NCBI GenBank assembly: GCA_949825065.1
Contig: OX463863.1
Span: 21,662,251-21,726,250 of the forward strand
Direction: 5' to 3'
DNA: 64,000 nt
From: Odontocerum albicorne
Lineage: Eukaryota; Arthropoda; Insecta; Trichoptera; Odontoceridae
Shown: in pieces, positions 55,050-64,000 of the stretch
Numbering within the stretch: the first letter of the stretch is position 1
How the letters are laid out: each line of letters begins with the position of its first letter
The notes under the pieces: model-generated
What the model was told of the DNA's origin: nothing
Databases searched by the model: none
Seen by the model: the letters and a program-made list of their open reading frames with translations, nothing else
Position numbers and translations under genes: made by a program

Positions 55050-55785
55050 ATGGTATAGTTAAGGCATTGACATTGTGGAGGTTTAAAGACATTGTAATTT
55101 GTTTTTATCAAACACTGTTTATTCCACTTTTTGTAACGGTATAACCCTACCGGTTTCAAGGTGCACACTTCATCATCAGGGGAGCACAAACAAGACTGAA
55201 TTCTGTTCGAACTGATACCTACATACACACTTCTAACGGTAAACATTCGGGTTGAGAACTGGGGGTGGAGGGAGGAGACAACCTCAGTGAGCAGTGGCGA
55301 GATTCTTGGAATACATGTGTTTGCCAGATGTTCACCCCGATGCGCTGACTTAGAAATTTTTAGGGCCTCTAATCTGTCCAATTTATTTCCGTTACTACTG
55401 ATATGTAAGAATTTGACATCATCGATAGAAAATGTATGGTTTTCACGGTGACAGTCATTAGCCATTTCAGAATAAATTAGAGGCTTTGTTAAGGCGGATT
55501 TGGGTTCACGAAATCTCTTTTCAAAAGACCTTCCCGTCTTTCCTAGAAATTTCTAAGTCAGCGCATCAGAGTGAACATCTGGCAAACACATATATTCAAA
55601 GAATCTCGCCACTGCTCGCTGAGGTTGTCTCTCCCTTCACCCACAGTCCCCAACCCGAATGTTTACCATTAGAAACATGCATATTGGTACCAGTTCGAAC
55701 AGAATTCAGTCTCATTTGTGCTCCCCTGATGATGAGGTGACAGCCTTGAAACCGGTAGGGTTATACCATTATAAAGAGATCTCCT
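55050..55785. mobile_element. Penelope-like element, head-to-head pair of 3' ends
   Basis: The left half (about 55050-55465, minus) and right half (about 55486-55785, plus) are inverted copies. Each encodes part of the C-terminal region: FSIDDVKFLHISSNGNKLDR, then EALKISKSAHRGEHLANT on the left, and FLEISKSAHQSEHLANTY on the right. Each continues through RISPLL(A/T)EVVS into the tail with CCCCTGATGATGAGG and GAAACCGG. The catalytic GIY-YIG core is missing from both. It lies in the gene C intron. Confidence 0.85.
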
Positions 55786-55886
55786 GCTACCGCAGGAGTA
55801 ACGGTACTCAATTAAGAGCTACCGCAGGAGTGACGTACTCAATCAAGTGCAACACGACATTGTAGGATGGAAATCAAATAACTTAC

Positions 55887-56088
55887 TCGCTCCTTCCGCG
55901 TCGTCTCTGGCCATTACACCTGCAACACTGTTCCCCTGTCCACGCTCTCTTTGTGTTCCTCCCACCAGCGGTTCCGCCTCGTATGGAGTGTCTTCCGCAT
56001 CGCTTTCCTCGCTTTGGTCGATAGTTTCCGTTTTGACAATCACTTCGACGTCCCAAGTCTTATCAATATTTCCACTTGGAAATTCCAT
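55887..56088 (-). CDS. Gene C, 5' coding exon
   Basis: The exon runs from ATG 56088 (MEFPSGNIDKTWDVEVIVKT) to the donor GCGA|GTAAGT after 55887, phase 1. It encodes 67 residues, acidic, with VIVKTE as its one psi-K-x-E motif and a DAEDTPYEAE stretch. The zinc-finger exon at 50950-52373 on the same strand needs phase 1, and the combined frame is open (541 residues). A small middle exon cannot be excluded. The intron (52374-55886) contains the Penelope-like pair, a LINE tail and a 32-base minisatellite. Confidence 0.72.
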
Positions 56089-56489
56089 TGTAACACGTTT
56101 GATATTTTAATCCATGAAACATTTTAATCCATAGACAGAAATTCTAACCCATAGCTGTAAAATCTACAAGAATTAACGTAATTTACTGACATACCTCAAC
56201 TTTTATATAATTTACGAAAACCGATTATTTTCTTAAGTAAACGATACAAATTAATTGTATTAATAAATACAGAAAATGTATTTATAAACTTTCGAAACGA
56301 ATATTTTGTTTCACAACAAGGCATCAATTAACCAGCATTGTATAAACAAAAAGTCCAAGTGTCATTAATTTTGACAGGGATACGCCATTTTTGGAAGTTT
56401 GCTCATAGATAAATTAGCAAATCCTTAGAAAAAGACATAAATCTAAGGATTCATATATTTGGAATTTCATCTCAACTAAAGCTTTCCTT

Positions 56490-56718
56490 CATATACTCGT
56501 ATAAGAGTTCACGATCATTATTCAAGAAGAAGAAGCTTTTCCCTCATATATAGGAGTTCATGGGCATTATTCAAGGAGAAGAGAGAAAGCTTTTGCCCAT
56601 CGCTTGAGACTGGCGTATACTCTTTCATATATACGAGTTCACGGCCATTATTCATGGAGAAAAGAGAAAGGTTTTACCCGTTATTACATAACACTAAAGA
56701 ATACTCCTTCATATACAG
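56490..56718. repeat. Dispersed repeat, several copies
   Basis: About four diverged copies of the 1685-1862 motif (TATAGGAGTTCA, GGCATTATTCAAG, GAGAAAGCTTTT). The last copy is cut by the hAT insertion at 56719 and resumes at 58287. Confidence 0.7.
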
Positions 56719-56799
56719 CAGTGTTTCTTAACCGTACTGGTGCAGTTTCCGGAGATTAAAGAAACTCTTATTTAATGGGAAAGGCAAAAATGGAATACT

Positions 56800-57300
56800 T
56801 AGCAACAGTAGTGTGTATAAACTTTTATTTGTTGACTGTGATAATTTCTATATAGGAAAGACAGGAAGATCTTTTGAAAAGAGATTTCATGAACACCAAT
56901 CTGCCTTAACAAATCCTCTAATTTATTCTGAAATGGCTAATCATTGTCACTGTGAGAATCATACTTTTTCTATCGATGATGCCAAATTCTTACATATCAG
57001 TAGTAACGGAAATAAATTGGACAGATTAGAGGCCCTAGAAATTTCTAAGTCAGTATACCGATCGGAGCATCTGTTGAACAGTTATTTCCCCAAAATCTCC
57101 CCGCTCTTGGCCGAAATTATCCCTAGCCTTCCTCACCCCCCAGCCTCCAACCGTTGAAGTGTCTATATCGGTACCAGTTCGAACAGCATTTAGTCTTGTT
57201 TGCGCTCCCCTGAAGATGAGGTGAAAGCCTTGAAACCGGTAGGGTTATACCGTCACAAAAAAGTGGAATAAACAGTGTTTGTTAAAAATAAATTACAAAT
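56800..57300 (+). mobile_element. Penelope-like element 3' end with GIY-YIG endonuclease part
   Basis: The plus strand reads SVYKLLFVDCDNFYIGKTGR, then SFEKRFHEH, which fits the GIY-YIG endonuclease of Penelope-like retroelements (the usual first Gly is Ser here). FSIDDAKFLHISSNGNKLDR follows, then the tail with GCTCCCCTGAAGATGAGG, GCCTTGAAACCGGTAGG, TATACCGTCAC and CAGTGTTTG. It is 5' truncated, with no RT. This copy identifies the other tails in the window. It is nested inside the hAT element. Confidence 0.88.
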
Positions 57301-57514
57301 TTTTCTCTATGTATGTATTTTATGCAATTGATTTCCTACTTCAAATAAAAAAATATGAGAAATACAAATAAAACACGGGATTATTTTTATGAACATTAAG
57401 TATGTATTTATTGCCTTTTATGTCATATTAACATTACATGCAACATTATAATATTATTTCAATAAAAAAAGTTAATAATTCAATATGAAATTTTTATTAA
57501 AAATTAAGTAAATG

Positions 57515-58105
57515 TTAATGAGATCCTCTTCGCCGAGCCTCGTGTAATTGCGCCAATTTCATAATATTAGGTTCAAGTTTAGTTAAATACAATCTCAAAT
57601 CTCCTCTTTGGCTTATTTGTAATCGATTTCGTGATTTTTTTAATATATGCATTACTGCGCTAAAACCCCTTTCTACTAAATACTCGTAAGATAAAGGAAA
57701 TACTATGATAGGTAACATCATTTTACTTCTTCCCACAGAAGAGGGTATCGATGGCGAAAACGAACCCAAAAAGCATCATAACATAATCACATTGATTGAA
57801 TATTATTTTGGCACACTCATTTTGTAGCTCAATGAACTACTCTTTTAAATTTCGACTGACATTTTCTACGTCTGATAAAAATGAATTAATTAACCGAGCT
57901 GGTATTATGTTACAAGTTCCCTCAAGTCTTTGAATCGTTTTATTATATAGCATATTATCTTCGATAAGGGTGTCAATGTGGCGGGGCTACAGTATGTTTC
58001 CAAATCAGAATCCTCGAGCATATCTTCTTTTAATTGTTGTAAAGAAGGAAACTGATGGTATTCTCGCCGACAAAGATTATTTTTATATAATTTGAGTTTA
58101 CGCAA
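57515..58105 (-). pseudogene. hAT transposase C-terminal region (ZBED5/SCAND3-like)
   Basis: Minus-strand pieces: KLKLYKNNLCRREYHQFPSL, QQLKEDMLEDSDLETY (near 58030), a frameshifted middle, then YEYLVERGFSAVMHILKKSR, NRLQISQRGDLRLYLTKLEP and the end HEARRRGSH. The SYLVERGFS...NRL...RGDLRLxLTxxEPxI pattern is the dimerisation end of ZBED5/SCAND3-like hAT transposases. Frameshifts and stops break it. It belongs to the 56719-58286 element. Confidence 0.8.
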
Positions 58106-58294
58106 TTATTTACAATGGTGATGTGTGCAGTGTACGCACCCATTGAGATAACCTTATTTTTATATATCGACACAACGCCCACTCGAAATCCTGCAGCGCC
58201 CCCTAAATGCTAAAAATTTATAAACCTCCCGCCAGACCCCTAAAACGCCCACAAAGGGGCGCTGGCGCCCCGGTTAAGAATCACTGATATACAG

Positions 58295-58804
58295 GACTTC
58301 ACGCCCATTATTCATCAAGAAGAAGAAGAAAGCGTTTCCCTCCTTTAAACATTTTGGTTCCTTCTTTCTTGTCTTGGCTGAAACATTGCTATGCCCCCCC
58401 CCTCCCTAACGCTAATCTATTCGACCCCACAGCCCTTACACCGCACTGTCCAATCCAGGTGAAGACTTTGCTGATGGGAGCCAATGAAGTTCGAGACGCT
58501 GATTACGCAATTATTTAAGACCTTTCAATGATACTTCTGATGATCCATTGGCTTATGTTTCTAACATGCATACATTTAGCTCCCTCAGTGTCTCTCGCCA
58601 CCGGGGTCGTTAAATACAATACATTTAAGTGCCCTGCGCTAATACCAGGCACCTTTCTTCACAATATGAAAAAATCTCATTTTTATATCAGAATACTGGT
58701 ATATTCAAAACAGAAACGGACCTTTCTCCTGAACAAAGGATGAAAGCAAGATAAATAGATTTTTTTAATACAATAACCACATTTGGGAATTAAAATTTAA
58801 TACT
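58295..58804. other. No recognisable gene
   Basis: The continuation of the dispersed repeat (to about 58345) and unassigned sequence. Confidence 0.5.
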
Positions 58805-58925
58805 TAATTAATTTGTTCGATATCTCCCTCCTCCTGGCCACACTCGCACAAAGAGGAATCCTTTATGTAAAGTCTGGCCAGATGGACAGGGGAACAACTA
58901 TGTCCAAATCGTATTCAACTATAAT
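58805..58925 (-). mobile_element. RNase H-type LINE cysteine-tail fragment
   Basis: About 80 percent like 3560-3690 (CTCCTCCTGGCC, ACAAAGAGGAATCC, GACAGGGGAACAACTATG). The minus strand gives SSLCECGQEEGDIEQI-like residues. Second copy of the LINE at 3540-5880. Confidence 0.7.
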
Positions 58926-58929
58926 TGTT

Positions 58930-59045
58930 TTCTTCTAATTCTTGAATAAGGGCCGTGAACTCATGTTAATGGAGTATACACATATAATTGTTCTTCTTTT
59001 TGAATAATGGCCGTGAACTCCTATATAGGAAGGAGATTATGTTAG
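58930..59045. repeat. Dispersed repeat, two reverse copies
   Basis: Contains AATAAGGGCCGTGAACTC and AATAATGGCCGTGAACTCCT, reverse-strand matches to 1685-1862, followed by AGTGTCAAGTGACG as at 36090. Confidence 0.65.
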
Positions 59046-59049
59046 TGTC

Positions 59050-59830
59050 AAGTGACGTTCACTTCGTAGGATCTTGATAATTCTATTCATATGTGCGATA
59101 TCGGCGCACTCGGTTGCCGCATCCGTGATTGATATTTTAAATATACTAAATTAAATCGGCCCGGAACTATTGTTATTTAGTGTATTGTTATTGAGATACG
59201 AGTACTATGGAGTGAATTTATTTTACATTTAAATGAATATTTACAATAAGATGAGAATTGAATGTGTAGTAAGCGAGCGAATGATTTTATTTTATAATAT
59301 ATATATTTTTTATTACAAGTTTATCTTAATTAGGTTAATAAAATTAATGATGCTATTTAGTATATACATTTTATTGTTTTTTTTTATCATTAAATTTAGT
59401 GTATTTTCTGAATTCCCTTTCCTTTAAGGCTTTCTATCTATGGTTTTAAAATTATTATCTATGCATTCGACTTGAACAGAAGCGCTTCGTTTTTTTTTGT
59501 TGAAAAACCTTAAAAGAATAATATCCCTTGTATTTTTCTTGTAAATTAAGGGGAAACCAAAGAAAATGTTGGCATTGATGACCTCAACCAGATTACACTG
59601 TTCAAGACAAACTATTTTCTTATATACTTAGGTAATCTGTGGAATATTTATTATAATAGATACCGCTTTATAAATGCGAGCGCTTTACGAAATGAATGAA
59701 CTGTTTGCTAGAAAGCTGACGTTCCGAGTAAGATACCATCACGTCATGTCCCCATCAGGGTGAGAACAGATCTTCGCTGTCGCTTCTGCCACGAGACATT
59801 TCACATTCTCTTTCAGAATATGGTTTGCCT
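59050..59830. other. No recognisable gene
   Basis: AT-rich. A 64-codon hydrophobic frame at 59233-59427 reflects base composition. Confidence 0.5.
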
Positions 59831-59833
59831 GTA

Positions 59834-60376
59834 TACTTGAGAAAATGTAGGATGGTCCCTATGACCTTTGAAATGTCATGTCTCAAAGGGATGGGATAAA
59901 ATCGTTTTTTTTTTACAAATCGAATCGTTTTTTATAAATCGAAAAATTGTTTTTCTCGAAACTGACGTTTTAATTACTAATTTTCATTATACTGACTGTC
60001 TAATACACTGTATGATTTGTATCTATCTTTAAATAGGCCAAGATCCACTATGGATTAATACTAATTACGAACATTTAATTTTAGGTATAAAAAATCTAAA
60101 ATCCAATTATCGTACACCCCATCCCTAGCCAATGCAGACTAACAAATATTTGATTTTAACAAACTGCCACATTTTTGCTAATTTGTAACAAGATGTATTA
60201 ATTTGTCATTATTGTTAGTTTTATGTAATGTATTTACCTAAATAACTTGCTATTTATTAGAATCGAGGCTTATATTAAAGTTGATAAAATAATTAAAATT
60301 ACTGAACGTCGTTACAAGGTTATATTGGGGCAAATTTGTGATCTGTCACACAACTCATCCTACATTTTCTGAACTA
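59834..60376. mobile_element. TA-flanked MITE, copy 3 of 3
   Basis: This 543-base copy has ends TACTTGAGAAAATGTAGGAT and TAGTTCAGAAAATGTAGGAT (reverse), with TA at 59832-59833 and 60377-60378. See 15751-16295. Confidence 0.9.
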
Positions 60377-60429
60377 TAGTAACTAATTTAAATGAATACT
60401 TTTGACTTTGGGCATTTTAATAAGTAGAT

Positions 60430-60615
60430 ACAATACCCGGCGGTAAGTAATACACATCGGGCTTGATAAAGAGACTGTCGGTTTGTAGAGCGTCGTCTCT
60501 GTCATTCATATACGTTGCGATTTATCAGTCGCACCGTGCGACAGAGACGACGCTCTACAAACCGACAGTCTCTTTCTTAAGCCCGATGTGTATTACTTAC
60601 CGCCGGGTACTGTAC
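60430..60615. mobile_element. Foldback MITE, copy 2, uninterrupted
   Basis: This 186-base, almost perfect inverted repeat has the left arm ATACCCGGCGGTAAGTAATA, CACATCGGGCTT, AAAGAGACTGTCGG and TTTGTAGAGCGTCGTCTCTG, and the right arm its reverse complement, with about 35 bases between. The left arm lacks a few bases (TTAAG) present on the right. Same family as 47111-47957. Confidence 0.92.
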
Positions 60616-60639
60616 ATACACACCACACCTTCACGCAGT

Positions 60640-60880
60640 CTCCCTTTCGGGGAAGGCAGAGAGGAGAGAGCGCCAGGCTTTCATATCTCGATACGCATCC
60701 TTCGCCTTCGATTCATACAATTTCTCTTTATACAAATTTTTCATTCAGTTGATCTAACCACACTTTCCTTGGTCTTGCACCATACATTTGTTTTGTTAGT
60801 CTTTCTTCATTCATTCATTTTACATGGCCGAACCATCTCAGCGTGCTCCTTTCCATCTTACTCAACACATCAGCCTTAAG
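60640..60880 (-). mobile_element. LINE 3' tail
   Basis: Minus-strand pieces of RWFGHVK-like, KQMYGARPRKVWLDQL-like and the DRxxW end (CTTTCGGGGAAGGCAGAGAG is the reversed LSAYPAR end). Same family as 9960-10365. Confidence 0.6.
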
Positions 60881-60949
60881 TTGGTAAATAGAGTCCTTCA
60901 ACACGCTCCAACTTCCATTACTCGCCCATACATCGCGTTTACTTTTATA

Positions 60950-61180
60950 TTATTTATAGTTAAGGCATTAACACTGTGGAGGTTTAAAGACATTGCCATT
61001 TCTTTTATCAAACACTGTTTATTCCACTTTATGTAACGGTATAACCCTACCAGTTTCAAGGTGAACACCTCATCATTGTGGTCCCCTGATGATGAAGTGT
61101 GCACCTTGAAACCGGTAGGGTTATACCGTTACAAAAAGTGGAATAAACAGTGTTTGATAAAATAAATTACAATGCATTTA
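60950..61180. mobile_element. Penelope-like element tail, foldback copy
   Basis: Inverted arms with CAAACACTGTTTATTCCACT and CAGTGTTTGATAAA, meeting near CATCATTGTGGTCCCCTGAT. GTTAAGGCATTAACACTGTG precedes the left arm, as at 55060. Confidence 0.85.
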
Positions 61181-61290
61181 CTTTTCCAACCACCATTGTT
61201 TGCAACATTCATTCTCAAATCTTTCTCATCGCATCTCTCATGCAATATACTTATTGTACCCTCTAATTCCTTCATTCTCTGCTGACACTT

Positions 61291-61708
61291 CCATATCAGT
61301 ATTTGTATGTTAACACTACCAAGTCAGTATTTGTATGTTAACACTACCATGTCAGTATTTCTATGTTGACTCTACCATGTCAGTATTTCTATGTTGACAT
61401 TACCATGTCAGTATTTGTATGTTGACACTTGCATGTTAGTATTTGTATGTTAACACTACCATGTCAGTATTTGTATGTTGACACTACCATGTCAGTATTT
61501 GTATGTTGACACTACCATGTCAGTATTTGTATGTTGACACTACCATGTTAGTATTTGTATGTTAACACTACCAAGTCAGTATTTGTATGTTAACACTACC
61601 ATGTCAGTATTTCTATGTTGACACTACCATGTCAGTATTTGTATGTTGACACTAGCATGTTAGTATTTGTATGTTAACACTACCATGTCAGTATTTGTAT
61701 ATTGACAG
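61291..61708. repeat. 28-base minisatellite, 15 copies
   Basis: The unit is CCATGTCAGTATTTGTATGT followed by TGACACTA. Variants GTTAAC/GTTGAC and TTTCTA/TTTGTA are scattered in a patterned order. Confidence 0.96.
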
Positions 61709-61780
61709 CACCGAAACGGGCGGATTTTTTTAGCACAGGAAGGGAAAATCCATACACTTTGCAATAAAAACATGCTTTTT

Positions 61781-61857
61781 CCAAGTTCACAAATAAAGAC
61801 ACACTTTTCCAAGTTCACAAATAAAGACACGCTTTTTGTCTTTATTTGTGAACTTGG
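61781..61857. repeat. Tandem and inverted copies of a 21-base word
   Basis: CCAAGTTCACAAATAAAGAC occurs directly at 61781 and 61809, and reversed at 61838-61857, so the last two can form a hairpin. It lies just before the acceptor of the next exon. Confidence 0.85.
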
Positions 61858-62034
61858 AAGTGCGCAATATATCTTACCACAAATGCGCAATATATCTTTC
61901 TATTTTTATTCCATACAATTTTATTTTACAGGAATGATTCAATTCTGGAACTATCAATTACGATCCTGGCTTCAGCCTTAAGATTTCGAGCAGAAGTCAC
62001 CGCGGCTTCAACTTACATCGCGAAATATAAAAAT

Positions 62035-62179
62035 ATGGAGGACATTGTGAAGAGTGAGGTTTTGCACGAGGACCGGGACCTCCGAGTATTTCTCAAAAAT
62101 GGTTTTGACATAGATGAAACTGATATAAAAAAAGAATGTACACGTAACAGTGACGAGTGTGACACCGTCTCGGAAAAGA
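62035..62179 (+). CDS. Zinc-finger-family 5' exon, partner beyond window
   Basis: Acceptor TTTTATTTTACAG ends at 61931; ATG 62035 (MEDIVKSEVLHEDRDLRVFL) opens a short frame to the donor AAAAGA|GTAAGT after 62179, phase 1. It encodes 48 residues, with DIVKSE and the block FDIDETDIKKECTRNSD, clearly related to VDVQEADVKKECLRES (15134) and MDIQEADIKKECARDS (7546). The frame is also open from the acceptor to the ATG, so a start further upstream is possible. The zinc-finger exon would lie downstream, past 64000. Confidence 0.72.
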
Positions 62180-62229
62180 GTAAGTTTTAAATTTCTTTAC
62201 GAATCGGTATTACCAATTTTATCTTGCCG

Positions 62230-63085
62230 ACACGACAATTTAGATAGCAAACTCTCCTCAAAGACAAGACTTAATTCTGTTCAAACTGTTACCGAGATAC
62301 ACGCTTCTAACATTAAACATTCGGGTTGGGGACTGGGGGTTGAGGGAGGGATGGGACAACCTCGGCGAGCAGCGGAGAGATTCTTGGGATATATGTGTTC
62401 AACCATAAATTCGCCACTCCGTGAACACAAATCCGCCTTAACAAATCCTCTAATTTATTCTGAAATGGCTAATCATTGTCACCGTGAAAACCATACTTTT
62501 TCTATCGATGATGCCAAATTCTTACATATCAGTAGTAACGGAAATAAATTGGACAGATTAGAGGTCCTAGAAATTTCTAAGTCGCATCGGGGTGAACATC
62601 TGGCAAACACGTGTATTCCAAGAATCTCGCCACTGCTCACTGAGGTTGTCTCCTCCCTCCACCCCCAGTTCTCAACCCGAATGTTTACCGTTAGGAGCGT
62701 GTATGTAGGTACCAGTTCGAACAGAATTCAGTCTTGTTTGTGCTCCCCTGATGATGAAGTGTGCACCTTGAAACGTCAGTGCATCGAGGTGAACATCTGG
62801 CAAACACATATATCCCGAGAATCTCTCCACTGCTCGCTAAGATTGTCTCCTCCCTCCTTTCCCCCCCAGTCCTCAACCCGAATGTTTACCGTTAGAAGTG
62901 TGTATGTAGGTACCAGTTCGAATAGAATTCAGTCTTGTTTGTGCTCCCCTGATGATGAGGTGAAAACCATGAAACTGGTAAGGTTATACCGTTACATAAA
63001 GTGGAATAAACAGTGTTTGATAAAACAAATGACAATGTCTTTAAACTTCCGCAGTGTTAATGCCTTAACTATAAATAAAATATAA
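62230..63085 (+). mobile_element. Penelope-like element 3' end with duplicated tail
   Basis: A reversed tail fragment lies at about 62255-62360. The C-terminal reading frame follows with SALTNPLIYSEMANHCHREN, FSIDDAKFLHISSNGNKLDR and HRGEHLANTCIPRISPLLTE. The tail then occurs twice (62700-62775 cut short, and 62785-63065). One frame stays open for 311 codons (62150-63085) across this mosaic. It follows gene exon 62035-62179 in the intron. Confidence 0.82.
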
Positions 63086-63404
63086 TTTTTTTCTTGCTGA
63101 AACCCTGATTTTTAACAAAGATGTTAGTCTGATTTTCTTTTTTAGACCTCATTAACGTCTTTCTGATTGGTTGGAAAAGATTACCACATGGCAATAAGTC
63201 CTCTAGATTGTACTGTACCATATATAACCAAAGTGTAATATAATTTGTTATTCTGTGATACGACACATTTTATTCTCAAACATGTTACATTAGCTTTTCA
63301 CAGCCTTGTTTCACCCCCATACATTATTTTGGCAGATCTTGATATTGTTTGATTCAATTATATATCTTTTAGTGCCTCATTTTTTTTTAAAGAATAGATA
63401 TGAC

Positions 63405-63545
63405 CGAAGTCATAGGTATCCTTACGCCATCGAACACAAGGTGGAAAAAGTGCCTGTATCGTATGAGGAGAGTAGCTCAGCGCGGGCTTTGAACCGACGA
63501 CCTTCCACACGGGAGTCCAGTGCATTACCGCACGGCCATTTACCT
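63405..63545 (-). mobile_element. tRNA-derived SINE
   Basis: The minus strand has the A box in ATGGCCGTGCGGTAATGC, an anticodon-like loop GGACTCCCGTGTGG and the B box CGGTTCAAAGCC, then a non-tRNA tail (GAGCTACTCTCCTCATACGA). Same family as 34570-34690. Confidence 0.7.
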
Positions 63546-63649
63546 CTAAATTGACTTTGTTTTCTATTTAAAATCTATTTCCACATTTCCATTTCTAAGA
63601 GCATACTTCTTGTATTATTTGCTTACTAAAACATTGTTTTTTTTTCAAT

Positions 63650-63790
63650 AAGATAATGGTATAACTCTACCAGTTTCAAGATTTTTACCCCATCATCGGA
63701 ACACAAACAAACCTTGAAACCGATATGCTCATATCGCTTTTTTTAAGCGGAATAAACAGTGTTTTAGAAAATCAATTAAAATATAATTTT
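63650..63790. mobile_element. Penelope-like element tail, degenerate foldback
   Basis: The left arm GGTATAACTCTACCAGTTTC and right arm ACCTTGAAACCGATATG...GCGGAATAAACAGTG, with CATCATCGGAACACAAACAA in the middle. Diverged copy. Confidence 0.65.
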
Positions 63791-63904
63791 ATTAATTTTC
63801 CATGTCCACGTTTCAATTCAATTATACATCAATGTTGACACTAAGACGTCGTTGTGAATCGTCGATTTTGCAGATTTTGACATTATTCTATTTAAATATA
63901 CTTA

Positions 63905-64000
63905 GGGCGTGGCGGTGGCGCAGAGGAAACGCATGTTTTTTGAATGGCTAGTATTTTGCAAAGAGAGGAAACGCATGTTTTTTGAATGGCTAGTATTTTG
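63905..64000 (+). mobile_element. Possible SINE head with a tandem 42-base duplication at the window edge
   Basis: GGCGTGGCGGTGGCGCAGAGG has an A-box-like TGGCGCAGAGG. The following unit, GAGGAAACGCATGTTTTTTG plus AATGGCTAGTATTTTG and CAAAGA, is repeated and is cut by the window end. Confidence 0.45.

Larger units (their letters stand above)
56719..58286 (-). mobile_element. hAT element with exact 8-base target duplication
   Basis: This 1568-base element has ends CAGTGTTTCTTAACCG and (reverse) CAGTGATTCTTAACCG. The exact duplication ATATACAG lies at 56711-56718 and 58287-58294. Removing the element restores the dispersed repeat (CTTCATATACAGGACTTCAC). It contains the C-terminal part of a hAT transposase (minus) and a Penelope-like tail (plus). 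Confidence 0.93.

Noticed and set aside
54842..55465. 207-codon frame as a host gene
   Set aside because: Residues match the Penelope-like C-terminal region and tail (FSIDDVKFLHISSNG...), so it is retroelement sequence.

Overview
The window is eukaryotic and looks like an insect (at least arthropod) chromosome. Genes are split by introns with GT/AG borders, coding exons encode long C2H2 zinc-finger arrays, and most of the remaining sequence is AT-rich debris of mariner, piggyBac, hAT, pogo/Tigger-like, Helitron, LINE, Penelope-like, LTR and SINE elements plus many minisatellites. I cannot fix the insect order from sequence alone. A 200-base N run (7983-8182) is an assembly gap.

Genes. Three zinc-finger genes can be modelled. 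Gene A (minus) has a 14-finger exon at 6050-7269, a short exon at 7546-7800, and a candidate first exon at 15134-15503. Gene B (plus) joins 37843-38036 to a 16-finger exon at 41098-42919. Gene C (minus) joins 55887-56088 to a 15-finger exon at 50950-52373. Further 5' exons of the same style lie at 31193-31451 (minus), 62035-62179 (plus) and possibly 19299-19859 (minus). These 5' exons are acidic, carry one to several psi-K-x-E motifs (the SUMO-acceptor consensus), and mostly end in phase 1. Four contain a related KKEC/KREC block. An unrecognised C-terminal exon lies at 25988-26260. The window is therefore probably a cluster of paralogous zinc-finger transcription-factor genes stretched apart by transposons.

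Mobile layer, left to right. An RNase H-type LINE is split by a dead mariner (3540-5880). A piggyBac pseudogene abuts the gap. A pogo/Tigger-like MITE sits 14 bases past a splice donor (14771-15118). Three copies of one TA-flanked MITE are at 15751, 35103 and 59834. Three solo LTRs of one family, each with its own 5-base target duplication, lie within 24381-27244. A deleted mariner is at 30020-30856. Inside the gene B intron, a Helitron relic carries an apparently intact mariner with a 345-residue transposase (38801-40088). A hAT element with an exact 8-base duplication encloses a Penelope-like tail (56719-58286). About ten Penelope-like 3' tails, many as head-to-head foldbacks, and about a dozen LINE 3' tails are scattered throughout.

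Tandem repeats are unusually dense: more than 15 minisatellites with units of 15-41 bases. The largest is 32 copies of a 37-base unit at 12721-13904. Several arrays can be traced to a transposon segment or a tRNA-like SINE arm that became tandemly repeated. I found no bacterial-type operons, CRISPR arrays, rRNA genes or bona fide tRNA genes.
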